The position numbers and the translations under genes are program-made. A stretch of 64,000 nucleotides of DNA from UBA4810 sp002479215 (GTDB taxonomy: Bacteria; Desulfobacterota; Syntrophia; Syntrophales; Smithellaceae), in NCBI GenBank assembly GCA_049514435.1, contig JBEKVB010000002.1, forward strand, positions 62,001 through 126,000. Direction: 5' to 3'. A model generated the notes under the pieces. The model saw only the letters and a program-made list of their open reading frames with translations, had not been told where the DNA came from and made no database searches. Each line of letters starts with the position of its first letter. Within the stretch, counting starts at the first letter, position 1. This document shows, piece by piece, positions 50,694 to 59,380 of this stretch.

Positions 50694-51809
50694 ATGATTT
50701 TTTTAAAATTTGACCGCCGCATTTTCCAGAATTTCGACTGGATGCTTCTGATGCTTGTACTATCCATTTGCGCCATCGGCATTTTAAATATCTATTCCGC
50801 AGGTTATGCTATCAGCGAAAGGCAATTTCCTTTTTATCTCAAGCAAATTCAGTGGATCGCGCTTGGATTAATAATAATGATGGTTATTTTTTTCATCGAT
50901 TACCGCTTAATTATCAAAGGCGCTTATGTAATTTACGGCATTTTCATCGCGCTTCTCGCCCTGGTGTATATTTATGGTTATACAATGCACGGCTCACAAA
51001 GGTGGCTGGCCTTCGGCGGCTTTGTTTTTCAGCCTTCGGAGTTGATGAAGCTGACAATAATAATTGTCTTGGCGCGCTATTTTGACGATCATAAATCCAA
51101 TGAGCCTTACAAATTAAAGGAGCTCTTTGTACCCTTTCTAATTGTTATCGGACCTTTTTTACTGATATTGAAACAGCCGGATTTAGGCACGGCATTAATC
51201 ATCATGATTATTTTCGCTTCCATTATTTTTTTTGTAGGAGTTAATTGGAAATCCTTTGTTATTGCTCTAGCCGGAGGATTAATTTTAATTCCCATAGGAT
51301 GGCTTTTTTTGAAAGATTATCAAAAAGAGAGATTAATTACTTTTTTTAATCCTGAAAACGATCCTTTAGGCGCTGGGTATCACATTATTCAATCTATGAT
51401 AGCTGTAGGTTCGGGAGGATTTTTTGGCAAGGGCTTTTTAAACGGTTCACAAACACAATTGAAATTTTTACCCGAGCAGCAAACTGATTTTGTATTTTCC
51501 GTTTTTGCTGAGGAGTGGGGTTTTATTGGCGGGATGGTTTTGATTATCATGTTTATATCACTTATACTTTGGGGGCTAAAAATTGCCTTGCATGCCAGAG
51601 ATTTATTAGGCACGATTATAGCGTTTGGAATAACAGCCCTTATTTCATGGGAAGTTATTATCAATATAGGAATGGTTTTAGGGATATTGCCGGTCGTGGG
51701 TATTCCCCTTCCTTTTCTGAGTTACGGCGGTTCGGCAATGGTTTCTTTAATGACGGCGATGGGACTGTTAATGAATATCAATGTACGAAAATTTATTTTG
51801 CAGCGCTAG
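50694..51809 (+). CDS. rodA: Peptidoglycan glycosyltransferase RodA
   Basis: A 371-aa SEDS-family polytopic glycosyltransferase that polymerises lipid II with PBP2. About ten hydrophobic segments and the family motifs QPSELMKLTIIIVLARYF and FVFSVFAEEWGFIGG, then PLPFLSYGGSAM near the end, are clear. AGGAG precedes the ATG. Confidence 0.96.
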   Translation: MIFLKFDRRIFQNFDWMLLMLVLSICAIGILNIYSAGYAISERQFPFYLKQIQWIALGLIIMMVIFFIDYRLIIKGAYVIYGIFIALLALVYIYGYTMHGSQRWLAFGGFVFQPSELMKLTIIIVLARYFDDHKSNEPYKLKELFVPFLIVIGPFLLILKQPDLGTALIIMIIFASIIFFVGVNWKSFVIALAGGLILIPIGWLFLKDYQKERLITFFNPENDPLGAGYHIIQSMIAVGSGGFFGKGFLNGSQTQLKFLPEQQTDFVFSVFAEEWGFIGGMVLIIMFISLILWGLKIALHARDLLGTIIAFGITALISWEVIINIGMVLGILPVVGIPLPFLSYGGSAMVSLMTAMGLLMNINVRKFILQR

Positions 51810-51852
51810 CTATTATTAAAGTATATTGAAGACGTCTTTAAAAAGTTAGACG

Positions 51853-51931
51853 AATTACCGGAAGCATACACCTTACCGTGGAAGCGGATAGTGAATACAT
51901 CTTTTCATACCGGTAATTGCCCTCTTTAGGG
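51853..51931 (+). other. Inverted repeat and hairpin between rodA and bactofilin
   Basis: AATTACCGG (51853-51861) pairs with CCGGTAATT (51910-51918) across 48 nt, followed by a small CCCT-CTTT-AGGG hairpin (51920-51931). There is no T-run. It may be a leader structure of the bactofilin mRNA or a 3' structure of the mre operon. Confidence 0.4.
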
Positions 51932-51980
51932 TTCCGAATTCAATGCTATTTAATATACGAACGATTAAGGAGAGAATATT

Positions 51981-52358
51981 ATGTGGGAAAAAAAGCAAGA
52001 GAGCGAAGAAATCAAGGCGATTTTAGGCAAAGGAGCAGAGTTTGTCGGAAAGCTTATTTTTAACGGATCCGTCCGCATTGATGGCGATTTTCAAGGTGAA
52101 ATTCATGGACAAGGATCATTGGTTGTTGGAGAAGGTGCACTGGTAAAAGCTAACATCGCGATTAAATGTGTTTACATAGGCGGCGAAGTACAGGGCAACA
52201 TTGAAGCTAAAGAAAAAATTACTCTCCATTCCACGGGCAAATTTTTGGGCGATGTACACACACCGGTATTTATTATGGAAGAAGGCGCTTTCTTTGACGG
52301 TAAATCCCATATGGCCGAAGCCGTGGAAAAGAAAATTAATGATCATCAAGCAAATTGA
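51981..52358 (+). CDS. Bactofilin (polymer-forming cytoskeletal protein)
   Basis: A 125-aa bactofilin: a DUF583 beta-helix at about 20-110, seen as regular short beta repeats (KLIFNGSVRIDGDFQGEIHG, then VYIGGEVQGNIEAKE). It self-assembles without nucleotides and often works at the cell wall. AAGGAG precedes the ATG. It lies after the mre operon, fitting a role in cell shape, and before the ATPase operon. Confidence 0.9.
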   Translation: MWEKKQESEEIKAILGKGAEFVGKLIFNGSVRIDGDFQGEIHGQGSLVVGEGALVKANIAIKCVYIGGEVQGNIEAKEKITLHSTGKFLGDVHTPVFIMEEGAFFDGKSHMAEAVEKKINDHQAN

Positions 52359-52641
52359 ACGGCATCAAAATTACTACAAATCCGGTAACTCAAAAGTGTA
52401 ATAATTTCAAACTTCTTTAATCGCTTCTGGTTTATCATTATCGTGATAATATACGATCAGGAAAAAGTAGACTGCCGGTCATAAAAAAGCTTGACAAGCA
52501 ACCAAGGTTATGATTAGTAACCCACAAGTTTTGGGTATCAATGGTAAGGTCTCTTCTGCTTTATACATTAAACATATTCAAAACATCCTTAGAGTAATTA
52601 GAAATTTATCCGTTTGAGGTTATGCATATTGATGAAAGCGG
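52359..52641. other. Intergenic region upstream of the ATPase operon
   Basis: No gene is seen. It should hold the atp promoter. A TTGACA lies at 52490-52495, but no well-spaced -10 follows: TATGAT is only 12 bp away. Confidence 0.35.
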
Positions 52642-52681
52642 CCGAGTGAGCAAAAAGAATGTTCAACACTCGGCTTTTTTT
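52641..52681 (+). terminator. Intrinsic terminator just before atpF'
   Basis: GCCGAGTG (52641-52648) pairs perfectly with CACTCGGC (52667-52674), followed by seven T. It ends 25 nt before the ATPase operon start, so it is either the bactofilin terminator or an attenuator in the atp leader. Confidence 0.8.
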
Positions 52682-52706
52682 ATGAAAAAATGCAATGAGG
52701 TAAGCA

Positions 52707-53141
52707 ATGGTTAATGTCATCCCTGATTATACGCTGTTGATCCAAGTAGTTACGTTCCTAGTATTAATTTATGTCCTTAATTTTCTTCTTTTCAAACCGA
52801 TTCTCAATATAATTGACCGCCGCAAAAAACAGTTGGAAGAATCAGAAAACGAAATCAAGCTGTTTAACGATTCCGTGGATAAAAGAGCATCTGAATATGA
52901 TGAAAAACTCAAACAAGCCAAAACAAATGCTTCCGAATTAAAAAAAGAAATAATCAAAGAAGGCGACGATCAGGCTAAAAGTATAGTTGACATTGTCCGT
53001 GGTGAAATACCTTTAATGACACAAGAATTTCAAAAAAAAATGGACAAAGAACTCCAAGCCGCACGGAAAATTTTGGATAATCAATCCCGAAAGCTGTCTT
53101 TGGAGATTGCCGAAAAAGTGCTGGGAAGGAGCGTCCAATGA
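52707..53141 (+). CDS. atpF': F-type ATP synthase subunit b'
   Basis: A 144-aa b-type stator subunit: one N-terminal membrane helix (about 8-28, VVTFLVLIYVLNFLLFKPIL) and a long charged coiled coil. The next gene encodes a second b-type subunit, so the stator is probably a b/b' heterodimer as in several Desulfobacterota. Its stop overlaps the next ATG (ATGA). Confidence 0.92.
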   Translation: MVNVIPDYTLLIQVVTFLVLIYVLNFLLFKPILNIIDRRKKQLEESENEIKLFNDSVDKRASEYDEKLKQAKTNASELKKEIIKEGDDQAKSIVDIVRGEIPLMTQEFQKKMDKELQAARKILDNQSRKLSLEIAEKVLGRSVQ

Positions 53142-53737
53142 AAAATTCCCCTCAATCGGCAAGGCCTTCATTATTCCTTTCGTTGTCCTTAATTTTTTTA
53201 TTCTTTATTTCCGCATCCGCTGCTTATGCTTCCGGCGGTGAAGGCGGTCATGAAACAAATAAATGGTGGGACTTCGGCTGGAAGACATTTGATTTTATCG
53301 TGCTGGTTGGTTTCCTTTATTGGCTCTTAGCGGCAAAAATAAAAGATTTTTTTGTTGGGCGGCGCAAGGAAATTAAAGAATCGCTAGAAAATGCAGCAAA
53401 GCAAAAAACCGAAGCCGAGAAAAAATATCGGGAATATTCGGAAAAAATCGATAAAGCTTCTCTGGAAATTGACGGCATCTTTGAAATGATCAAGGAACAA
53501 GGATTCGCCGAGAAACAAAAGATAATCGACGATGCGAAGAAAGTTGCCGAGAAAATGAAGCAAGATGCTCAAGCACGTATTGAGCAGGAATTACAGAAAG
53601 CTTCTTCCCAATTGCGCATTGAGGCAGTGCAGCTTTCCGTGCAAATGGCGGAGCAGATCTTAAAAAGAAACATTACCGAGAAAGATCATGAAGCCATGGT
53701 CAAGGAATACATGGACAAGGTGGTGAGTAAAAATTGA
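53138..53737 (+). CDS. atpF: F-type ATP synthase subunit b
   Basis: A 199-aa subunit b with an extra N-terminal hydrophobic segment (about 11-30, signal-like) before the expected membrane helix at about 50-70 and the coiled coil. The extension resembles cleavable leaders on subunit b in related bacteria. It overlaps atpF' and atpH by 4 nt each. Confidence 0.93.
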   Translation: MKNSPQSARPSLFLSLSLIFLFFISASAAYASGGEGGHETNKWWDFGWKTFDFIVLVGFLYWLLAAKIKDFFVGRRKEIKESLENAAKQKTEAEKKYREYSEKIDKASLEIDGIFEMIKEQGFAEKQKIIDDAKKVAEKMKQDAQARIEQELQKASSQLRIEAVQLSVQMAEQILKRNITEKDHEAMVKEYMDKVVSKN

Positions 53738-54276
53738 TCAGCAACATTTCCAAACGTTACGCTCGCGCATTTTTTGAAATCGCGGAAAAAGACAAAAATC
53801 TGGAGAAATATTATACCGAACTGAATAGATTTTCTTCGATTATTGCTCAAAATAAGGCTCTGAGAGATTTTTTATTTAACCCAATTTTTGAACAGGAAAA
53901 CAAGAAAAAAGTCTTGGAAAAGATAATAAGCAAGCTTCAGTTCTCCGGCATGACGGTCAATTTCTTAAAATTGCTCGTAGATAAAAAAAGAATGGATTCT
54001 TTACCGGATATTGAAGCTTGTTACCGGCAACTAATGGATGAAGCATTAAAGAAAATCCGGATCAATTTAAAAACCGCATTCCCCCTTTCCCGAAAACTGC
54101 AAGAGTATATCAACTCGAACATGGAAAAAATAACCGGCAGGAAAGTGGAAATAACAATGGAAACAGACCCTGGTCTTTTAGGGGGCATAGTTATTGGTGT
54201 TGGCGATACACTTTACGATGGCAGCGTCAAAAACCAGTTGAACAATATGAGAAATCTCTTAGGGGAGGCAAGATAA
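53734..54276 (+). CDS. atpH: F-type ATP synthase subunit delta
   Basis: A 180-aa stator subunit: ISKRYARAFFEIA opening helix and the C-terminal DPGLLGGIVIGVGDTLYDGS motif. The start is TTG 53734, overlapping the atpF TGA. It caps the alpha3beta3 ring. Confidence 0.95.
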   Translation: MISNISKRYARAFFEIAEKDKNLEKYYTELNRFSSIIAQNKALRDFLFNPIFEQENKKKVLEKIISKLQFSGMTVNFLKLLVDKKRMDSLPDIEACYRQLMDEALKKIRINLKTAFPLSRKLQEYINSNMEKITGRKVEITMETDPGLLGGIVIGVGDTLYDGSVKNQLNNMRNLLGEAR

Positions 54277-54279
54277 GGC

Positions 54280-55794
54280 ATGGATACAATTAGGGCGGAA
54301 GAAATTAGTCAAATTATTTCTGAGCAAATTAAAAGCTATGAAAAAAAGCTGGATATAAGCGAAACCGGAACTGTCTTATCCGTAGGTGACGGTATAGCTA
54401 GAGTTTATGGTGTGCAAAACGCGATGGCGATGGAACTTCTGGAATTTCCCGGCGGTATTTTAGGCATGGTTCTCAATTTGGAAGCGGACAATGTCGGCGT
54501 CGCCGTTTTGGGTGAAGTTACGCACATTAAGGAAGGTGATGTTGTCAAAAGGACGGGCAAAATTGCCCAAGTGCCGGTGGGCGATGGATTGCTGGGACGA
54601 ATAATCGACGCGACCGGTAAACCCCTCGACGGCAAAGGCCCGATTGAAACAACCGAATATCGCCGTATTGAAATGATCGCGCCGGGCGTTATTCAACGCC
54701 AACCGGTTAACGAACCTATGTACACAGGCCTGAAGGCAATCGATGCCATGACCCCAATTGGCCGGGGACAACGTGAATTGGTGATCGGTGACCGCCAAAT
54801 AGGTAAAACGGCAATTTGTGTCGATGCAATAATCAGGCAGAAGGATACAGGTGTTAAGTGCATATATGTCGCTATCGGTCAGAAGAAGTCCACCGTGGCA
54901 CAAGTTGTGGAGAAATTGAAACAGCATGATGCCATGTCTTATACTTGCGTTGTTGCCGGTTGCGCGAGCGACCCGGCAACTCTGCAATACATCGCCGCTT
55001 ACGCTGGCTGTAGTATTGGTGAATATTTCCGTGATCGTAGCCAGGATGCTTTGATTATTTATGATGATTTGTCGAAACAAGCTGTGGCTTACCGGCAGAT
55101 TTCATTGTTGCTTAGGCGTCCTCCCGGGCGTGAAGCTTTTCCGGGGGATATTTTTTATAACCATTCCCGACTGCTGGAACGCGCTGCACGCGTGAGCAAA
55201 GAACTGGGCGGCGGCTCTTTGACTGCCCTGCCTGTTATTGAAACTCAAGCCGGCGACGTTTCTGCATATATTCCGACAAACGTCATTTCAATTACTGACG
55301 GCCAGGTTTATCTGGAGCCAAGCTTGTTTTTCTCCGGTATTCGTCCGGCAATCAATGTTGGTTTGTCGGTTTCGCGCGTCGGTGGCGCCGCGCAGGTCAA
55401 GGCAATGAAACAAGTCGCGGGAACTTTAAAACTTGATCTTGCTCAATACCGTGAATTGGCGGCATTTGCCCAGTTTGGCAGTGATCTGGATAAGGCAACG
55501 CAAGCGCAATTGGATCGTGGTGTGCGTTTGGTGGAATTACTGAAACAACCTCAATTTAAGCCCATGTCTCTTTCCCAAGAAGTGGTTATCCTCTTTGCCG
55601 GAACCAGAGGATTTATCGATAAATATGAAGTGGAAAAAGTTCGTGTCTATGAGCAGCAACTTTTGGGTTTTATAGAAAGTAAGTATTCGGGAATAATGAA
55701 GGAAATCGAAGAAAAGAAAGTTATTTCTCCGGAATTGGAAAAGAAAATGAAGGAAATTTTGACGGATTTTGATTCCGCCTTTGTTTCCGAATAA
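54280..55794 (+). CDS. atpA: F-type ATP synthase subunit alpha
   Basis: A 504-aa non-catalytic nucleotide-binding subunit with Walker A GDRQIGKTA near 170, the QKKSTVAQV loop, and the SVSRVGGAAQ arginine-finger region. Length is standard. It starts 4 nt after atpH; atpG follows after 98 nt. Confidence 0.98.
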   Translation: MDTIRAEEISQIISEQIKSYEKKLDISETGTVLSVGDGIARVYGVQNAMAMELLEFPGGILGMVLNLEADNVGVAVLGEVTHIKEGDVVKRTGKIAQVPVGDGLLGRIIDATGKPLDGKGPIETTEYRRIEMIAPGVIQRQPVNEPMYTGLKAIDAMTPIGRGQRELVIGDRQIGKTAICVDAIIRQKDTGVKCIYVAIGQKKSTVAQVVEKLKQHDAMSYTCVVAGCASDPATLQYIAAYAGCSIGEYFRDRSQDALIIYDDLSKQAVAYRQISLLLRRPPGREAFPGDIFYNHSRLLERAARVSKELGGGSLTALPVIETQAGDVSAYIPTNVISITDGQVYLEPSLFFSGIRPAINVGLSVSRVGGAAQVKAMKQVAGTLKLDLAQYRELAAFAQFGSDLDKATQAQLDRGVRLVELLKQPQFKPMSLSQEVVILFAGTRGFIDKYEVEKVRVYEQQLLGFIESKYSGIMKEIEEKKVISPELEKKMKEILTDFDSAFVSE

Positions 55795-55892
55795 ATTTAT
55801 TCAATAATCGACGGATTAGTAATAAGTCCTTAATTCGCATAAACTAAACTTTTTATAACGCCGTCAAATAATTATTTGAGGAGAATTCTTTA

Positions 55893-56768
55893 GTGGCCTC
55901 ACTCAAAGATATTAAAAGAAAAGTAGGCGCCGTTCAGAAGACGAAGCAAATTACGCGGGCAATGAACATGGTCGCCGCATCGAAGTTTAAGGCGTCACAA
56001 TTGCGGATGGAAAATTTCCGTCCTTACGCCAGCAAATTCATGGATGTGTTAAATTCTCTGGCCCTACGTGTCGAAAGCATGTCCCATCCGCTTTTGGCTG
56101 TGCGGGATCCCAGAAGGATCAGAGTAATTTGCATGACTTCCGATCGCGGTCTTTGCGGCGGGTTTAATACAAACTTAATCAAATCTACGGAAAGATTTTT
56201 AAAAGATAAAACCAAAGAAGATAAGGAGATTTCTTTAATCAATGTTGGACGCAAAGGACGAGATTTTTTCCGAAAAAAAGCGAACATTATCGGACAATGG
56301 GTTGATGTTTTAAGCAAGTTCGATATGACCTTGGCAGTTTCCATTTCCAATGATGTAATAGTACCTTTTATTAAAGAAGAGTATGATGAGCTTTATTTAG
56401 TTTACAATCAATTTGTCAATGTTTCCGTGCAGCGGCCGACAGTAGTCAGGTTATTTCCCTTGCCTTCCATTGGACAAGACGTTGACATTGATCCCGATAA
56501 ACGTCTGGATTATCTCTACGAACCATCGGAAGAAGCTTTATTGCAGAAGCTTTTACCAATGTATGTTCACGTTCTTGTTTATCGTGCTCTTTTGGAAACA
56601 TCAGCAGGTGAAAACGGCGCGAGAATGGCGGCAATGGACAATGCCACCAATAATTGCGAAGAGTTAATCAGGTCATTGACTCTAAAGATGAACAAAGCAA
56701 GGCAAGCGGCGATTACTGCGGAATTGATGGATATTGTCGGTGGTACGGAAGCTCTGTCAAAAGGATAA
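55893..56768 (+). CDS. atpG: F-type ATP synthase subunit gamma
   Basis: A 291-aa rotor shaft: N-terminal LKDIKRKVGAVQKTKQITRA helix, the central SDRGLCGGFN motif and a C-terminal helix with ARQAAITAELMDIVGG. It begins with GTG 55893 after GAGGAG. Confidence 0.97.
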   Translation: MASLKDIKRKVGAVQKTKQITRAMNMVAASKFKASQLRMENFRPYASKFMDVLNSLALRVESMSHPLLAVRDPRRIRVICMTSDRGLCGGFNTNLIKSTERFLKDKTKEDKEISLINVGRKGRDFFRKKANIIGQWVDVLSKFDMTLAVSISNDVIVPFIKEEYDELYLVYNQFVNVSVQRPTVVRLFPLPSIGQDVDIDPDKRLDYLYEPSEEALLQKLLPMYVHVLVYRALLETSAGENGARMAAMDNATNNCEELIRSLTLKMNKARQAAITAELMDIVGGTEALSKG

Positions 56769-56831
56769 TATTTTGCGGAAATTTACCGCGGATAAAATTT
56801 AGCAATACGACTATTTGTTAAGGAGATAGTT

Positions 56832-58238
56832 ATGAACATAGGAAAGATTGTTCAAGTAATCGGTCCGGTTGTTGACGTGGCCTTCGACGAGGGAAAACTG
56901 CCCAGCATTTTAAATGCGATCACTATTACCAATCCCGCCATCAACGATAAGGAAGATAACTTGATTGTTGAAGTTGCCCTGCATCTGGGAGACAACGTTG
57001 TCCGTTGTATTTCTATGGATATCACCGATGGTCTCGTGCGCGGCATGGTCGCAAAGGATACCGGCGCACCCATTATGGTACCGGTCGGAAAAGAGTGCTT
57101 GGGAAGAATTTTAAACGTTGTCGGGCAGCCTGTAGATGGTTTAGGCCCCATAACAGCCGAACATTCTGCGCCTATTCACAGGGAATCGCCTACATTCTTA
57201 GAACAAGATACATCGGTGCACGTCTTGGAAACAGGTGTTAAGGTTATTGACCTTCTTGTTCCCTTCCCCCGCGGCGGTAAAATGGGCATGTTCGGCGGCG
57301 CCGGTGTCGGCAAGACAGTCGTTATGATGGAAATGATCCACAATATTGCATTGCACCACGGCGGAATTTCGGTTTTTGCCGGTGTGGGTGAACGTACCCG
57401 AGAAGGAAACGACCTTTATCTCGAAATGAAGCAATCGGGCGTCATTAAACAAGCAGCCTTGATTTACGGCCAGATGACGGAACCGCCCGGAGCCAGAGCC
57501 AGAGTGGCCCTCACTGGATTGACGGCAGCGGAATATTTCCGCGATGAGGAAGGCCAGGACGTGCTTTTATTTATCGATAATATTTTCCGCTTTACGCAGG
57601 CCGGTTCGGAAGTTTCCGCTCTTTTAGGACGTATGCCTTCGGCGGTCGGTTATCAACCGACTTTGGCGACAGACTTGGGCGAACTGCAAGAAAGAATCAC
57701 TTCGACAACCAAAGGCTCTATTACAGCCGTCCAGTGCGTTTACGTTCCTGCGGACGACTTAACTGATCCCGCACCGGCAACAACCTTCGCACATTTGGAT
57801 GGAACAGTCGTTTTGTCCCGGCCAATTGCCGAACTGGGTATTTATCCGGCAGTCGATCCCTTGGATTCTACATCTCGTATTCTGGATCCTAACGTTTTAG
57901 GTCAGGAGCATTACCAGGTGGCGCGGCAAGTTCAGGTAACTCTTCAGAAATATAAGGATTTACAGGATATTATCGCCATTCTGGGCATGGATGAACTCTC
58001 CGAAGCCGACAAGCTCACAGTAAGCCGTGCCAGAAAAATTCAACGATTCTTATCACAGCCGTTCTTTGTTGCGGCGCAATTTACCGGAACTGATGGAAAA
58101 TTTGTCACTGTTGCCGATACGGTCAGAGGTTTCAAGGAAATTTTGGATGGCAAACACGATGATTTGCCCGAGCAAGCTTTCTGGATGGTCGGTGGAATTG
58201 AAGAAGCCGTGGAAAAGGCCAAGAAAATTTCCCAATAA
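56832..58238 (+). CDS. atpD: F-type ATP synthase subunit beta
   Basis: A 468-aa catalytic subunit with Walker A GGAGVGKTV near 156, GERTREGNDLY, the catalytic-loop DEEGQDVLLFIDNIFRFTQA and ALLGRMPSAVGYQPTLA. Preceded by AAGGAG. Confidence 0.98.
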   Translation: MNIGKIVQVIGPVVDVAFDEGKLPSILNAITITNPAINDKEDNLIVEVALHLGDNVVRCISMDITDGLVRGMVAKDTGAPIMVPVGKECLGRILNVVGQPVDGLGPITAEHSAPIHRESPTFLEQDTSVHVLETGVKVIDLLVPFPRGGKMGMFGGAGVGKTVVMMEMIHNIALHHGGISVFAGVGERTREGNDLYLEMKQSGVIKQAALIYGQMTEPPGARARVALTGLTAAEYFRDEEGQDVLLFIDNIFRFTQAGSEVSALLGRMPSAVGYQPTLATDLGELQERITSTTKGSITAVQCVYVPADDLTDPAPATTFAHLDGTVVLSRPIAELGIYPAVDPLDSTSRILDPNVLGQEHYQVARQVQVTLQKYKDLQDIIAILGMDELSEADKLTVSRARKIQRFLSQPFFVAAQFTGTDGKFVTVADTVRGFKEILDGKHDDLPEQAFWMVGGIEEAVEKAKKISQ

Positions 58239-58258
58239 TTTTGAATTGGAGGAAGTAA

Positions 58259-58663
58259 ATGGCGGATGAATTAATGCTGGAAATTGTAACGCCGGAAAAG
58301 ATGGCCTTTTCAGGCAACGTGGAAGACGTTACGATTCCGGGTACGGAAGGAGAATTCGGTGTTCTGCGCGGTCACGAAGCTTTTTTGACTTCCGTAGATA
58401 TTGGGCAGTTAGTTTTTACAAAAAACAACAAAAAAACTCATTATGCTGTTAATACCGGTTATGCTGAGGTTACTGCCAATAAAGTGACCGTTTTAATCGA
58501 AACAGCCGAAAGATCCGACTATATTGATAAAAATAGAGCCAGAAGAGCAAAGGAAAATGCGGAAGCCCGTTTGGAGAAGATCGCCAAAGATAGTGACGAA
58601 TTTGAAAAAGCGCGCGCCGCATTGATGCGGGCAATCGTACGATTAAACGTTGCTGAAAAATAG
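58259..58663 (+). CDS. atpC: F-type ATP synthase subunit epsilon
   Basis: A 134-aa rotor subunit: N-terminal beta barrel (LEIVTPEKMAF, VTIPGTEGEFGVLRGHEAFL) and C-terminal helical hairpin. It ends the operon; a terminator follows at 58782. Confidence 0.96.
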   Translation: MADELMLEIVTPEKMAFSGNVEDVTIPGTEGEFGVLRGHEAFLTSVDIGQLVFTKNNKKTHYAVNTGYAEVTANKVTVLIETAERSDYIDKNRARRAKENAEARLEKIAKDSDEFEKARAALMRAIVRLNVAEK

Positions 58664-58781
58664 TAGAATTTTTTATTTAAAAAATAATTGTTCCTACGGC
58701 ACAGACAGCCGGGTCTTTCTAAGGCAAGATTTTCTCTGGATAAGAAAACCCTGGCGGACAAAATTAAACTAATAATTTATC

Positions 58782-58820
58782 AAGGCAGCGCGTTTACCAA
58801 TGTGCTGCCTTTTATTTTTT
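58782..58820 (+). terminator. Terminator of the ATPase operon
   Basis: AAGGCAGC (58782-58789) pairs with GCTGCCTT (58804-58811) across 14 nt, followed by TTATTTTTTT. Confidence 0.82.
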
Positions 58821-58923
58821 TCCGGACTTCATGGGAAGAGAAATAAAAAATAATCTGAAGAAATCAGGAACGGCTTTATGGAATTTTTCTTTAAGCCTAA
58901 AAGCATTGCCATTATCGGAGCAT

Positions 58924-59325
58924 TTAGCGAAACTGTTTTCGCTGTCGCGCCGTTGTCGCTTCAGAAATATGATCGATGACGCAATTATGATTGCCAGCGG
59001 CCACCAATTGCTTGGGATTGGTCAGTGTCGGCACATCGAGCTGCCGGTTGCTGTTATTGCCCCAGCATTTGACGGCGGCGTTGGCGATGACACAGCTGAC
59101 GTCGCCGCCGATGGCAACGACGCGCGGCCAGATCAACGCCGGTACGCTGATCTGGCCGTAGCTGTTGTCGCCCTAGCAGCGCAGGCCGGAAATATCGCTA
59201 TCCAGCGCGTAACCGTGCGCCTTGCCGGTAGCGATCTGCTTAACCGGCGGCATCGGAATGCCGCCGGAAAATAACAGCGAAAAAATACAACCAGTCAAAT
59301 GGATAGCAAAAATCTTGTCATGGAA
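58924..59325 (-). pseudogene. RCC1-repeat lipoprotein pseudogene
   Basis: Reading the minus strand in one frame gives a lipoprotein-like signal (AIHLTGC) near 59300, then RCC1 repeats: ATGKAHGYALDSDISGLRC-stop-GDNSYGQISVP, then CVIANAAVKCWGNNSNRQL and GNHNCVID. RCC1 repeats normally read C-W-G at the stop position, so TGG has become TAG at about 59173. No plain start codon is visible and the 3' end degenerates, and only about three blades of the usual seven are left. The larger open frame on the other strand (58831-59274) is its shadow. Confidence 0.7.
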
Positions 59326-59380
59326 CCTTTTTTTGGTTTATGTTGCTTTACGGGCACAGTAAAAATACAAGGTTGTTATT

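Noticed and set aside
41475..51840. AAGACGTCTT palindromes after lemA and rodA as a shared site
   Set aside because: Two 10-bp palindromes in different contexts are within chance expectation, and the flanks do not match.
58831..59274. A 147-aa plus-strand ORF with alanine-rich composition
   Set aside because: It is the antisense shadow of the RCC1 pseudogene on the minus strand, whose blades give recognisable family motifs.
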